Below are positions 1 through 7,156 of a stretch of DNA of 11,057 bases, piece by piece. The stretch lies in contig JAHWHB010000055.1 in NCBI GenBank assembly GCA_019323575.1, forward strand, positions 1-11,057. The letters are read 5' to 3'. The notes beneath the pieces were generated by a model, which had not been told where the DNA came from, did no database searches, and saw only the letters and a program-made list of their open reading frames with translations. Positions within the stretch are counted from its first letter, which is position 1. The number at the start of each line of letters is the position of its first letter. The stretch is from Candidatus Woesearchaeota archaeon (lineage in GTDB: Archaea > Nanobdellota > Nanobdellia > Woesearchaeales > ARS49). The translations under genes were made by a program, and so were the position numbers.

Positions 1-300
1 AACACACTGCTCTACCCAAACAAAAGAACCTGGCCAACGCTCACAGAAGACTTCGGCAGTCTTGCAGGCGACAGAACACTAAAAGAATACCACGCAAGAA
101 TAGCAGACGTAAAAGGAGCAATGCTGGAAGAATACGTAAAAATAATATTAGGAGTGATACCAACAGTAGAAGGACCAATAACAACACCGACAGGGGATAT
201 AGACATTATAGTAGCAGGACCAGAAGAACTCGTATTGGGCAGATTAAACAACCCACACTACTTCATAAGGCACAAAAAACCAGAAACAGTACCAAAATAA
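1..300 (+). CDS. Unrecognised protein, C-terminal 99 residues (5' end outside window)
   Basis: An open frame runs in from the window edge and ends with TAA at 298-300. It gives 99 residues, from NTLLYPNKRTWPTLTEDFG to RHKKPETVPK. I do not recognise the family. The fragment looks soluble: there is no membrane segment and no cysteine. It has a helix-like central part (roughly residues 27-50, with LKEYHARIADVKGAMLEEY) followed by a proline- and threonine-rich stretch and GDIDIIVAGPEEL. Third codon positions are mostly A or C, as in the other plus-strand gene, which supports real coding on this strand. Its stop codon directly abuts the stop of the convergent small gene at 301. The start and most of the protein may lie outside the window. 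Confidence 0.7.
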   Translation, partial: NTLLYPNKRTWPTLTEDFGSLAGDRTLKEYHARIADVKGAMLEEYVKIILGVIPTVEGPITTPTGDIDIIVAGPEELVLGRLNNPHYFIRHKKPETVPK

Positions 301-420
301 CTACTCCTCCTCCTTCTCTTCCTCTTCAGAACTCTCATCCTCGTGAGCCTTATGCCTGCGCTTAGACTCACGCTTCTCAATCTCCTCCCACAATTCCTGA
401 ACTTCACTCTCTTCTTTCAT
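301..420 (-). CDS. Small, highly charged acidic protein, 39 aa
   Basis: ATG at 420-418 opens a frame of 39 codons ending in TAG at 303-301. The product begins MKEESEVQELWEEIEKRESK, continues through a basic patch (KRRHKAH, residues 20-26) and ends in an almost pure Glu/Ser/Lys tail (residues 27-39). It is predicted to be helical or disordered, soluble, and lacks cysteine; I know no family for it. Three things support coding: a TATA box (TTTAAATA) whose centre lies about 26 nt before the ATG, third-position base use matching the other minus-strand genes (30 of 38 non-start codons end in G or T), and exact filling of the gap between the convergent stop at 300 and the divergent promoter region. 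It could be an acidic tail-like regulatory or binding protein, but that is a guess. Confidence 0.6.
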   Translation of the reverse strand: MKEESEVQELWEEIEKRESKRRHKAHEDESSEEEEKEEE

Positions 421-442
421 ACTCCAAAACAACAAAACCCGG

Positions 443-450
443 TATTTAAA
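443..450 (-). promoter_or_regulatory. TATA box of the 39-aa gene (leaderless type)
   Basis: On the minus strand this reads TTTAAATA, preceded by GCAAAC, which resembles an A-rich BRE. The box centre is 26-27 nt upstream of the A of the ATG at 420, the usual TATA-to-start distance in archaea, so the transcript would begin at or next to the start codon. A GGAG lies 1 nt from the ATG, too close for normal Shine-Dalgarno use. The element is nearly symmetric and might also serve the divergent gene at 493. Confidence 0.6.
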
Positions 451-463
451 GTTTGCTAAAAGG

Positions 464-471
464 TTAAAAAA
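464..471 (+). promoter_or_regulatory. Possible TATA element of the 369-aa gene
   Basis: TTAAAAAA lies with its centre about 26 nt before the ATG at 493, the position expected for a leaderless archaeal transcript. The match to a TATA box is only fair. No Shine-Dalgarno sequence precedes the start codon; the 20 nt before it are A-rich. The alternative is TATTTAAA at 443-450, which would give a leader of about 20 nt. Confidence 0.35.
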
Positions 472-492
472 ACAGGCAAAAAAGCAAAAAAC

Positions 493-1602
493 ATGACAGA
501 GATAACAACAAGCCCGCTACACGAAAGAGTACCACCAATAGAAGACATGATATACGACGATTATTCAACAAAGGCACTAATGATCGAGATATCAACAAGA
601 GGAAGACGACTCTCAGCAACAGAATGCTGCGAATACTTCTGCACACCGCCAGGAAAAAGAATAATCCTCGAAAACGCACTACAGCACACAACAAAAGGAA
701 TAGGACACTACAACCGAGACCCAAAAGGAATTATCAACTTTCTGAGAAAAGAAGGAATAGCAAAAAAACCATCAAAAGACAGAGCACTAATAGAAGTCAT
801 AGCAAGCGCAAAGCCATGCAGAATTGTAATAATCGACAGAAAACAAATTCCACAAAAACCCAACTTCCTGAAAGTAGAATACACAAAAAACGTATCGCAA
901 GAAGACGAAGAACCCATAGACGAAGCAGTAGCAAGAGAGATACAAAAAACAAGAATAACAGACATCTTCGGCGGTTACAAATTCAGAGGACACCACTGGA
1001 CAAACACCTCAAACAAAATGATAGCACTAATCGACGTAATGCGAGGATGCATCTACGATTCAGCAATCCACACGGCAATCAGAGTAGACTGCTATGCCGG
1101 CAAGGAACCATTAGACACAGGAGGAATAGGAGGAGTGACACAAATGCCAAGCTTCCACGACCCAAAAAAAGAATACATAGGAGGCTTTGAAGGAATACCA
1201 ATCTACAAAACAAGACCGGAAGACGCATTCAACCAAGGATTTGAAATAACAGCAGCAACAACATCACCAAGAGAGCTGTTTGACATAATAAAATTCGGAA
1301 GAAAAATACCAAACAGAAGAACAAAAAGCAGATCAAAAGAACAAAGATGGGACCACCACTTCATATTCGCATACCAGAGAATAGCAGAAAAGTTTGAAGA
1401 ACAGGGATGGAAAACAATAAAACCATACATAGAACCAAGCGCAGAAGACATACAATTCTACTGGAAACTAATGCACAACTGCCTCGCAGAAAGATGGGAT
1501 ACAAAAAAACAACAAGTAGTTTTGCAACCACTCACAATCGCACAGGCAGAATACCTGCTCTGGAAAAGAGAAGCAGTAAAAAAAACCAGCCTAATTACCT
1601 AG
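493..1602 (+). CDS. Unrecognised protein, 369 aa
   Basis: An ATG-started frame of 369 codons ends with TAG at 1600-1602. I do not recognise the family. No signal peptide or membrane segment is visible, so it is probably a soluble cytoplasmic protein. Residues 25-92 are helical with CCEYFC (45-50) and could hold a helix-turn-helix-like fold. An acidic linker (QEDEEPIDE, 136-144) follows. The distinctive part is 160-260, with GGYKFRGHHW, CYAGKEPLDTGGIGG, MPSFHDPKKEYIGGFEG and ITAATTSPRELFD. A basic stretch, RKIPNRRTKSRSKEQRWDHH, spans 270-289 and might contact nucleic acid (inference). Third positions favour A or C (20 of the first 24 non-Met codons). The gene converges on rps7 and overlaps its end by 8 bp, occupying the place where elongation factor genes often follow rps7 in archaea. 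Confidence 0.8.
   Translation: MTEITTSPLHERVPPIEDMIYDDYSTKALMIEISTRGRRLSATECCEYFCTPPGKRIILENALQHTTKGIGHYNRDPKGIINFLRKEGIAKKPSKDRALIEVIASAKPCRIVIIDRKQIPQKPNFLKVEYTKNVSQEDEEPIDEAVAREIQKTRITDIFGGYKFRGHHWTNTSNKMIALIDVMRGCIYDSAIHTAIRVDCYAGKEPLDTGGIGGVTQMPSFHDPKKEYIGGFEGIPIYKTRPEDAFNQGFEITAATTSPRELFDIIKFGRKIPNRRTKSRSKEQRWDHHFIFAYQRIAEKFEEQGWKTIKPYIEPSAEDIQFYWKLMHNCLAERWDTKKQQVVLQPLTIAQAEYLLWKREAVKKTSLIT
1578..1585 (-). terminator. Oligo-T terminator of the rpo-rps operon
   Basis: On the minus strand there is an uninterrupted run of eight T's starting 10 nt after the rps7 stop codon. Archaeal transcription commonly ends at such T-rich tracts without a strong hairpin. No other T run as good lies close behind rps7. 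The tract is inside the coding sequence of the convergent gene, where it encodes the Lys-Lys of its C-terminal tail. Confidence 0.55.
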
Positions 1603-2185
1603 AAGCATCAGCCTGTCTTTCAATCTCAGACTTCTTGGAAACAGCCAAAGACTTCGGATCAAGGCGGAAAGCATTCATAATCTCATCAGCAAGCGCAGCC
1701 TCAACAGCAGTCTTCTTGTTAAAACACTTCTCGTACGCGCCCTGAACAAAATAACGCAAAGCAACATCAACACGTCTCTGAGGAGCGCAGTCAACAGCCT
1801 TAGGATAACGAGCGCCGCCATACTCAATAGCAACAATCTCCTCGCGAGGAGCAGAATTCTCAATAGCCTTCACAAAAACAGCAAGCGGATTCTGCTTAGT
1901 CTTCTGCTCAATAATCTTGAAAGCCTTCTCAACAACATTGTAAGCAAGAGCGCTCTTGCCGGTATTATGACCGGAACTCCTGAAATGCTTCTTAGCCTTG
2001 TGGCCAGGAACCATAACCTTGTTAATCAAACGCTCAACAACAAAAACCTTAGACTTGTAAAACTTCCTGCCAGCATAACGCGCGCCAGTCTTAGGAACAT
2101 AACGCGGGTCAAGAGAGATGTATCTCTGAAGGCCCATATCCCCGACCTTGATGCCTTCAACACCCCACTTGTTAAACGCCAACAT
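1595..2185 (-). CDS. rps7: 30S ribosomal protein S7 (uS7), 196 aa
   Basis: uS7 organises the head of the small ribosomal subunit, binding the 3' major domain of 16S rRNA near the exit site. The protein has the archaeal form, beginning MLAFNKWGVEGI, with KQNPLAVFVKAIENSAPREE (96-115), GGARYPKAVDCAPQRRVD (123-140) and the helical region following it, which are typical of the family. Length is close to the archaeal norm of about 190-215 residues. The ATG lies 2 nt after the TAA of rps12, with GAGAAAG upstream as a modest ribosome-binding site. It is the last gene of the operon. The TAA at 1597-1595 lies inside the end of the convergent 369-aa gene. Confidence 0.97.
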   Translation of the reverse strand: MLAFNKWGVEGIKVGDMGLQRYISLDPRYVPKTGARYAGRKFYKSKVFVVERLINKVMVPGHKAKKHFRSSGHNTGKSALAYNVVEKAFKIIEQKTKQNPLAVFVKAIENSAPREEIVAIEYGGARYPKAVDCAPQRRVDVALRYFVQGAYEKCFNKKTAVEAALADEIMNAFRLDPKSLAVSKKSEIERQADASR

Positions 2186-2187
2186 TT

Positions 2188-2625
2188 TTACTTTCTCGCC
2201 TTCTCAATCTTGCCCTTCAACAAAGCGTCAAGGGACTGATCATTAACTTTGATAACCTGATAACGAATACCAGACAAGTCACCCATCGCACGACCCTTAC
2301 GGCCGCCAATAGACTCAATAACAACCTCATCGTGCTCATCAATAAGCTTCTGAGCGCCGTCCTTCGGCATAAACGCGCCAACCTGACGACCATTTTTGAC
2401 AAGCTGAACACGGCAGCACTTGCGCATGGCAGAGTTAGGCTGCTTAGCTTCAAGCTGGAACTTCTCAATAACAATACCCTTGCCCTGAGAAGCACCCTCA
2501 AGAGGGTCTGCCTTCTTCTTCATCTGCATAACCCTGCGCACGTACTTCTTATTCAACCAATTACCATGACGCCTGCGCTTCTTCAACGCCTTTGCAGTGT
2601 TCAAACCGTTTGATTTTCTACCCAT
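2188..2625 (-). CDS. rps12: 30S ribosomal protein S12 (uS12), 145 aa
   Basis: uS12 sits at the decoding centre, at the interface of the small subunit, and affects tRNA selection fidelity. Visible hallmarks are a basic N-terminus (KALKKRRRHGNW, residues 12-23), KKKADPLEGA (36-45), the decoding loop KQPNSAMRKCCRVQLVKNGR (61-80), DEHDEVVIE (96-104) and GGRKGRAMGDLSGIRYQVIK (107-126). Length matches archaeal uS12. I chose ATG at 2625, giving MGRKSNGL, as in relatives. An in-frame TTG nine nt upstream (2634) would add three residues and overlap nusA, which is less likely. The ATG starts 1 nt after the nusA TAA. Confidence 0.97.
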   Translation of the reverse strand: MGRKSNGLNTAKALKKRRRHGNWLNKKYVRRVMQMKKKADPLEGASQGKGIVIEKFQLEAKQPNSAMRKCCRVQLVKNGRQVGAFMPKDGAQKLIDEHDEVVIESIGGRKGRAMGDLSGIRYQVIKVNDQSLDALLKGKIEKARK

Positions 2626-2626
2626 A

Positions 2627-3037
2627 TTATTCAACTCTTAACTCTTTAATCGGATAATAACGCTTCACAATCGCCTCGAATAAGCGAAGATTTGAAGCCC
2701 CACGTCCTATCAGCAAACCACGGGTTTTTAAATCTTTCGCAGTGAGCAGCAACACACCATCCTCAAATTTCACCTCTTCAAGCACCAGAGGAGCGACAAC
2801 ATTTTTCACAAACTGCATAACATCCCCATGAAACTCAATAATCTTGACCTTTTTCTTCAGCTTATGCTCAAGATTACGAACGTGCTGGCCGCCCTTGCCA
2901 ACAGCCCTGCCAACCTCTCCCTCATGAACAATAAAAATAACCTGATCAGCATTAACACAATCCCTGACATGAGCGCCGGTCAACTGCTCAAACAAAGCAA
3001 TCATCTGCATAGTCTGAGAATCAAGAACAATCTTCAT
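2627..3037 (-). CDS. nusA: Archaeal NusA-like transcription factor with two KH domains, 136 aa
   Basis: Archaeal NusA is a short relative of bacterial NusA that keeps only the two KH RNA-binding domains and lacks the polymerase-binding N-terminal and S1 domains. It is thought to act in transcription elongation or termination. Here the GxxG loops are GKGG (47-50, in GRAVGKGGQHVRN) and GRGA (111-114, in GLLIGRGASNLRL), one in each half. The length fits the family at about 140 residues. The start at ATG 3037 is favoured because it forms an ATGA overlap with the rpl30e stop and gives MKIVLDSQTMQ, the expected N-terminus. A longer in-frame reading from 3079 would only add 14 residues encoded inside rpl30e. 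Confidence 0.95.
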   Translation of the reverse strand: MKIVLDSQTMQMIALFEQLTGAHVRDCVNADQVIFIVHEGEVGRAVGKGGQHVRNLEHKLKKKVKIIEFHGDVMQFVKNVVAPLVLEEVKFEDGVLLLTAKDLKTRGLLIGRGASNLRLFEAIVKRYYPIKELRVE

Positions 3038-3303
3038 GCTAAAACGCCAATAACAGAAATGGCAAAAGGCTTCCTGCACAAAACACCAATCTCATCGCTG
3101 TTCTGGGCAATAGAAACACACTCAATGCCAGCAAGCTTGCAATAACGCTCAAAATCCTCTTTTACCTTAGGATCGCAATTTGAAGACAAAACAACCTTCA
3201 CCAGCTTACCACGGCGCAACATCTTCAAAGATCCATCAGTGCCAAGAATCACTTTCTCAGCAGCAACCAATTTTTTCAGCTCCTCAACAAAATCATCAGC
3301 CAT
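3034..3303 (-). CDS. rpl30e: 50S ribosomal protein L30e (eL30), 89 aa
   Basis: eL30 is a large-subunit protein of the L7Ae/L30e RNA-binding fold. The sequence shows the fold's typical run: helix EELKKLVAAEKVILGTDGS (7-25), KLVKVVLSSNCDP (33-45, the Asn-containing RNA-contact turn) and SIAQNSDEIGVLCRKPFAI (64-82). Its place between rpoA2 and nusA is the conserved archaeal arrangement. ATG at 3303 is preceded by AAGGAG with an 8-nt spacer. An in-frame GTG two codons upstream (3309) would leave only 2 nt to that site, so the ATG is preferred. The stop overlaps the nusA start as ATGA. Confidence 0.95.
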   Translation of the reverse strand: MADDFVEELKKLVAAEKVILGTDGSLKMLRRGKLVKVVLSSNCDPKVKEDFERYCKLAGIECVSIAQNSDEIGVLCRKPFAISVIGVLA

Positions 3304-3305
3304 TT

Positions 3306-4445
3306 TCACTTCTCCTTAACAATTTTAGTAACAAGACCAGGCAAACCAGTGCCGACAGGAACTGCCTGATTAAGCATCACGTTCTCAACAACGCTGTTCA
3401 AGTGGTCAACCTCTCCTTTCAAAGCAGCATTGATAATGTGCTTTATAGGCGTTTCGAAAGAGGCACGCGCGAGAACAGAAGCCTTCTCTGAAACAACACC
3501 ATAACGAGTCACACCCTTAATCTCGCCGCCGGCAGTCATAGTATCAGCAACAAGCATGATATGACGGATGTCAACGTTCAAACCCTGAGTCTCAATAACC
3601 TTGAACACCTCATCCATAATAGCCTGCCTTGCAGCCTCAATACCCAAAACCTCAGAAATCTCATAAATATCATTGGTAGAAGTCCTCTGAGTGTCAACAA
3701 AATCAAGCTCAAAAACCTTCTTCAAGTTGCTACCAGCAGTAATAATAATGAATTCATCCTTCCTCTTAACAGGCAAAATCTGGGAGACACCCTTAATGCC
3801 CTTAATATAAACATCCTTGCTCTTCTCCTTCAAACGATACAAAGCATTAAGACCGCGCTCATCCTCCTTGCCCTTCAACTTCAAAACAAGAACGCCGTCC
3901 TCGTGCTTCACAGAAGCATCAGAAGACAAAGCCTTTTCAACAGCCTTAACAAGGAAAGCAGGAGAAACATCCAAGTCCTTCATCCTCTCCTGATTAAGCT
4001 TCAACTCAATCTTCAAATCAACAATATTCAAACCATACTCAAGCACGAGCTCACCAAGCTTAGTCTCCTTAATCTGCAAAGCAATCTCACGAATATCCTT
4101 GCCCTTATTGTAAGGAGACTTCAAGAAAATCTCCATCTGAGGAGTAGTAATGCTCTTCCTGCCGTCAAGAATCTCAATAATACGAGGCAAACCCATAGTG
4201 ACGTTCATCTCAGCAACACCAGCGTAGTGAAAAGTGTTCAAAGTCATCTGAGTGCCAGGCTCGCCAATGCTCTCCGCAGCAACAAGACCGACAGCCTCGC
4301 CGGCATCAATCATAGAAGAAAAAAACTCATCGTAAACACGCTGAGCAACCTTCTTCAACTTGCTCGCAGGACACTTTTCCTCAATCTCCTGCAACAATTT
4401 CGGCGGAAGCTTACCTTCAAAATCCTTTAAATCTGCATGCACCAT
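3306..4445 (-). CDS. rpoA2: DNA-directed RNA polymerase subunit A'' (Rpo1C), 379 aa
   Basis: This is the C-terminal part of the largest RNA polymerase subunit, which is split in archaea. It contributes the trigger loop, part of the cleft and the jaw. The trigger-loop segment is clear: GEPGTQMTLNTFHYAGVAEM (61-80), including the nucleotide-contacting positions Gln66, Leu69, Asn70 and His73. It is followed by NVTMGLPRIIEILDGRKS. The C-terminal block with DIRHIMLVADTMTAGGEIKG (291-310) and SVLARASFETPIKHI (323-337) is also conserved. Length is normal. ATG at 4445 lies 2 nt after the rpoA1 stop, with GAGGG at a 6-nt spacing. The in-frame TTG at 4451 would overlap rpoA1 by 4 nt but sits directly on the ribosome-binding site. 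Confidence 0.97.
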   Translation of the reverse strand: MVHADLKDFEGKLPPKLLQEIEEKCPASKLKKVAQRVYDEFFSSMIDAGEAVGLVAAESIGEPGTQMTLNTFHYAGVAEMNVTMGLPRIIEILDGRKSITTPQMEIFLKSPYNKGKDIREIALQIKETKLGELVLEYGLNIVDLKIELKLNQERMKDLDVSPAFLVKAVEKALSSDASVKHEDGVLVLKLKGKEDERGLNALYRLKEKSKDVYIKGIKGVSQILPVKRKDEFIIITAGSNLKKVFELDFVDTQRTSTNDIYEISEVLGIEAARQAIMDEVFKVIETQGLNVDIRHIMLVADTMTAGGEIKGVTRYGVVSEKASVLARASFETPIKHIINAALKGEVDHLNSVVENVMLNQAVPVGTGLPGLVTKIVKEK

Positions 4446-4447
4446 TT

Positions 4448-7156
4448 TCAACCCTCATTAATAATACGCTGAACATCAATCTTGCCAGACTCAGAACGCG
4501 CAACATCAATGCCATCCTCACCATACGCGAACTGAATAATCCTGCCGCTGGCATCACGAACAGTACCATCATACTCAACACGCAAGTCCTGCATAGCGTT
4601 AGCCAAACGCCTGTACAAATAACCAGACTTCGGAGTACGCAAAGCAGTATCCATCAAAGCATCCCTTCCAGTAATCGAGTGGAAGAAAAACTCCTTAGGA
4701 TTAATACCATGCTTGAAACCATGAATAATAAAGCCGCGGGCCTCAGGAGAAAGGTCGTCACGCTTGAAACAACTCAAAGTCCTTTCACGATAACCCTTCT
4801 CAATACGCTTGCCCCTCATAGCCTGCTGGCCGACACAAGCCGACATTTGAATAAGAGAAGTAATACTGCCACGAGCTCCTGACAAAATCATAACAGCAGC
4901 CTGATTAGAATCCTGCACGAAACCCTTCAAAATCTGACCGCAGGCATTACGCGCCTTGTTCAAACGCTCCAGAATCTTAAGCTCCAAAGTCTCACGCATA
5001 GTCCTGCCAGGGAAAACCTCAAGCTTTCCATCACGATAAGAACTAATCAACTGCGCAACATCCTCCTCAGCCTGATGCAACAACTGGTCAATCTGCTCAC
5101 GAGCCTCAACAGGCAAGTCCTCATCAGCAATACCAGTGCTGAAGCCGCGCATCAACAAATACTCAATACCCATACGGAAAATCTGATGCAAAATCTTAAT
5201 AGTAACAGAGGGGCCATATTTCTTGTGAAGCATTCTCAACAACAAACCCTCACCCTCACCGCCAATAGACTTAGTATCAATAACACCCTCAACAAGAGAG
5301 CCGTCCTTGATTACAACCTTCTCGCCTGAACGAGAGACGCCCTCATAAGAAAAGTCCTCAGGCAGAAGCACGCTGAAAATCTCCCTGCCAGAAATCTGCT
5401 TCTTGTTAGGAAGCCTGCTGAAATCAACAACACCAGTATTAGCAAGCAATAAAGCAGCACTCTCCCTGCTCAAAACAGCAAGCTTAGTCAACAAGTAATT
5501 GCCGCTGATACCATCCTGAATGCATCCAATGACAGACAAACCATACCTTGGAGAGATAAGCTGGGTCTGAACCTCCATCAAAATCTCTGCCTCAGCACGC
5601 GCCTCTTCAGTCTGAGGAATGTGCAAGTTCATCTCATCACCATCGAAATCAGCGTTATAAGGATTGCAAACAGCAGGGTTAAGCCTCAAAGTCCTTCCAG
5701 GCAGGACGCGAACACGATGACACATCATAGACATCCTGTGCAAAGAAGGCTGACGATTGAAAATAGCAATATCACCATCCATCAAATGACGCTCAACAAG
5801 ATAACCAGGCTGCAATTCCTCCAAAGAAGCCTCCTTAGTCTCCTCAGTAATCTTCTTCTTCTTGCCATCAGGCCTCACAATATAATTAGCACCAGGATAC
5901 TTTTCAGGACCATTAGCAACAAACTTCTTCAAAAACGCCAAGTTCCACTCATTAACAGTCTCAGGAACAGTAAGCTTGAAAGCAACAGACTGAGGAACAC
6001 CAACCTCATTCAAACCAAGCATCGGGTCAGGAGAAATAACAGTTCTTGCACAGAAGTTAGTCCTCTTACCAGCCAAGTTATGACGAATACGACCCTCCTT
6101 GGACTTTATACGCTCAGTAATAGTCTTCAAAGGCTGACCAGAACGGTGCCTTGCAGGAGGAAGCTGAGCAATATTATTATCAAAGAAAGTAGTAACGTGA
6201 TACTGCAGCAAATCCCACAAGTCCTCAATAATAATCTCAGGCGCGCCAGCATTAATGTTCTCAAACAAACGCTGATTAATCCTGACAATATCACCAAGCT
6301 TGTGCGTTAAATCATCCTCAGAACGCTCACCAGACTCCAAAGTAATAGAAGGACGAACAGTAACCGGAGGAATCGGCAGGACTGTCAAAACCATCCACTC
6401 AGGCCTTGCAACCTTAGGATTCAAGCCAAACAACTCAACATCCTCATCAGGAATCTTCTCAAAACGAGCACGAATCTCAATAGGAGAGACGCGCTTCTCG
6501 TTCTCAACAAAAGTAGTAGGCTTCTCAATTGAAATCTTGTACTGCTTAGCCTTGCAATGAGGACACTTGCCGCCAGTCTTGGCACCCTCAATCAAAGCTT
6601 TGACAGCAAGCCTTCTCGCCTCAGGACTCTCTTCAGCCTCAATCTTATCAAGATGAGTCTTGGCACGGGCCCACTTCTCCTGAGAAATCATAAGCCTGCC
6701 GCAATCCCTGCAAGTAGCCCTCAACAACAACTGAATAATACGATTGAACTTGACATGAATAACAGGCCTGGCAAGCTCAATATAACCAAAATGACCAATA
6801 CACTCCTTCAACTTTGAACCGCAAGTCTTGCAGCGCAAACCAGGATCAATAACACCCAAACGAACATCCATCAAGCCGCCGTCAACAGGATAACCCTCCT
6901 TGTCATAAAGCTCAGGAGTAACAATCTTCGCAGAAGCCATCTTCTTAACCATCTTGGGAGAAAGAACACCAAGAACAACGCTGGAAACCTGCTTGTAAAC
7001 ATAATGCATCACAGCTTCCATGCGCTCACGCGAGTACTGCTGCTTCTCAACCTTCTCTTCAGGAGCTTCAACCTTCTCTTCTGGTTTTTCTTCTACCTTC
7101 TCTTCTACCTTTTCCTCAACCTTTTCTTCAGCTGCTTCTTTCTTTTTCCTTGGCAT
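4448..7156 (-). CDS. rpoA1: DNA-directed RNA polymerase subunit A' (Rpo1N), 902 aa, with charged N-terminal extension
   Basis: This is the N-terminal two thirds of the largest polymerase subunit, carrying the clamp, active site and bridge helix. Visible are the clamp zinc site Cys109-Cys112-Cys119-His122 (CKTCG...CIGH), a second zinc site Cys149-Cys152...Cys198-Cys201, the catalytic NADFDGDEM (501-509; Asp503, 505 and 507 hold the Mg ion), and the bridge-helix region GARGSITSLIQMSACVGQQA (760-779). The family core begins near residue 58 (SSVVLGVLSPKMV). The first ~45 residues are an extra low-complexity tail of EEKV units. The ATG at 7156 overlaps the rpoB1 stop as TGATG, which supports the long form; Met46 or Met50 (MEAVMHYVYK) are alternative starts close to the usual N-terminus. 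No intein is present. Confidence 0.97.
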   Translation of the reverse strand: MPRKKKEAAEEKVEEKVEEKVEEKPEEKVEAPEEKVEKQQYSRERMEAVMHYVYKQVSSVVLGVLSPKMVKKMASAKIVTPELYDKEGYPVDGGLMDVRLGVIDPGLRCKTCGSKLKECIGHFGYIELARPVIHVKFNRIIQLLLRATCRDCGRLMISQEKWARAKTHLDKIEAEESPEARRLAVKALIEGAKTGGKCPHCKAKQYKISIEKPTTFVENEKRVSPIEIRARFEKIPDEDVELFGLNPKVARPEWMVLTVLPIPPVTVRPSITLESGERSEDDLTHKLGDIVRINQRLFENINAGAPEIIIEDLWDLLQYHVTTFFDNNIAQLPPARHRSGQPLKTITERIKSKEGRIRHNLAGKRTNFCARTVISPDPMLGLNEVGVPQSVAFKLTVPETVNEWNLAFLKKFVANGPEKYPGANYIVRPDGKKKKITEETKEASLEELQPGYLVERHLMDGDIAIFNRQPSLHRMSMMCHRVRVLPGRTLRLNPAVCNPYNADFDGDEMNLHIPQTEEARAEAEILMEVQTQLISPRYGLSVIGCIQDGISGNYLLTKLAVLSRESAALLLANTGVVDFSRLPNKKQISGREIFSVLLPEDFSYEGVSRSGEKVVIKDGSLVEGVIDTKSIGGEGEGLLLRMLHKKYGPSVTIKILHQIFRMGIEYLLMRGFSTGIADEDLPVEAREQIDQLLHQAEEDVAQLISSYRDGKLEVFPGRTMRETLELKILERLNKARNACGQILKGFVQDSNQAAVMILSGARGSITSLIQMSACVGQQAMRGKRIEKGYRERTLSCFKRDDLSPEARGFIIHGFKHGINPKEFFFHSITGRDALMDTALRTPKSGYLYRRLANAMQDLRVEYDGTVRDASGRIIQFAYGEDGIDVARSESGKIDVQRIINEG
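7043..7129 (-). repeat. EEKV tetrapeptide (12-nt) repeat in the 5' end of rpoA1
   Basis: Codons 10-38 of rpoA1 encode EEKV EEKV EEKV EEKP EEKV, then EAP, then EEKV EK. At DNA level the unit is about 12 nt (GARGARAARGTN) with synonymous changes between copies. Such tandem units can grow or shrink by slippage in multiples of 12 nt without breaking the frame. Confidence 0.85.

Noticed and set aside
624..1190. 188-codon frame inside the 369-aa gene in another plus-strand frame
   Set aside because: Its product is nearly all Arg, Lys, Asn and Thr, as expected from a shifted reading of A/C-rich codons; the main frame has balanced composition and a better start.
7043..7129. CRISPR-like or intergenic tandem repeat
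   Set aside because: The repetition is codon-phased, with synonymous changes, and encodes the EEKV tail of RpoA1.
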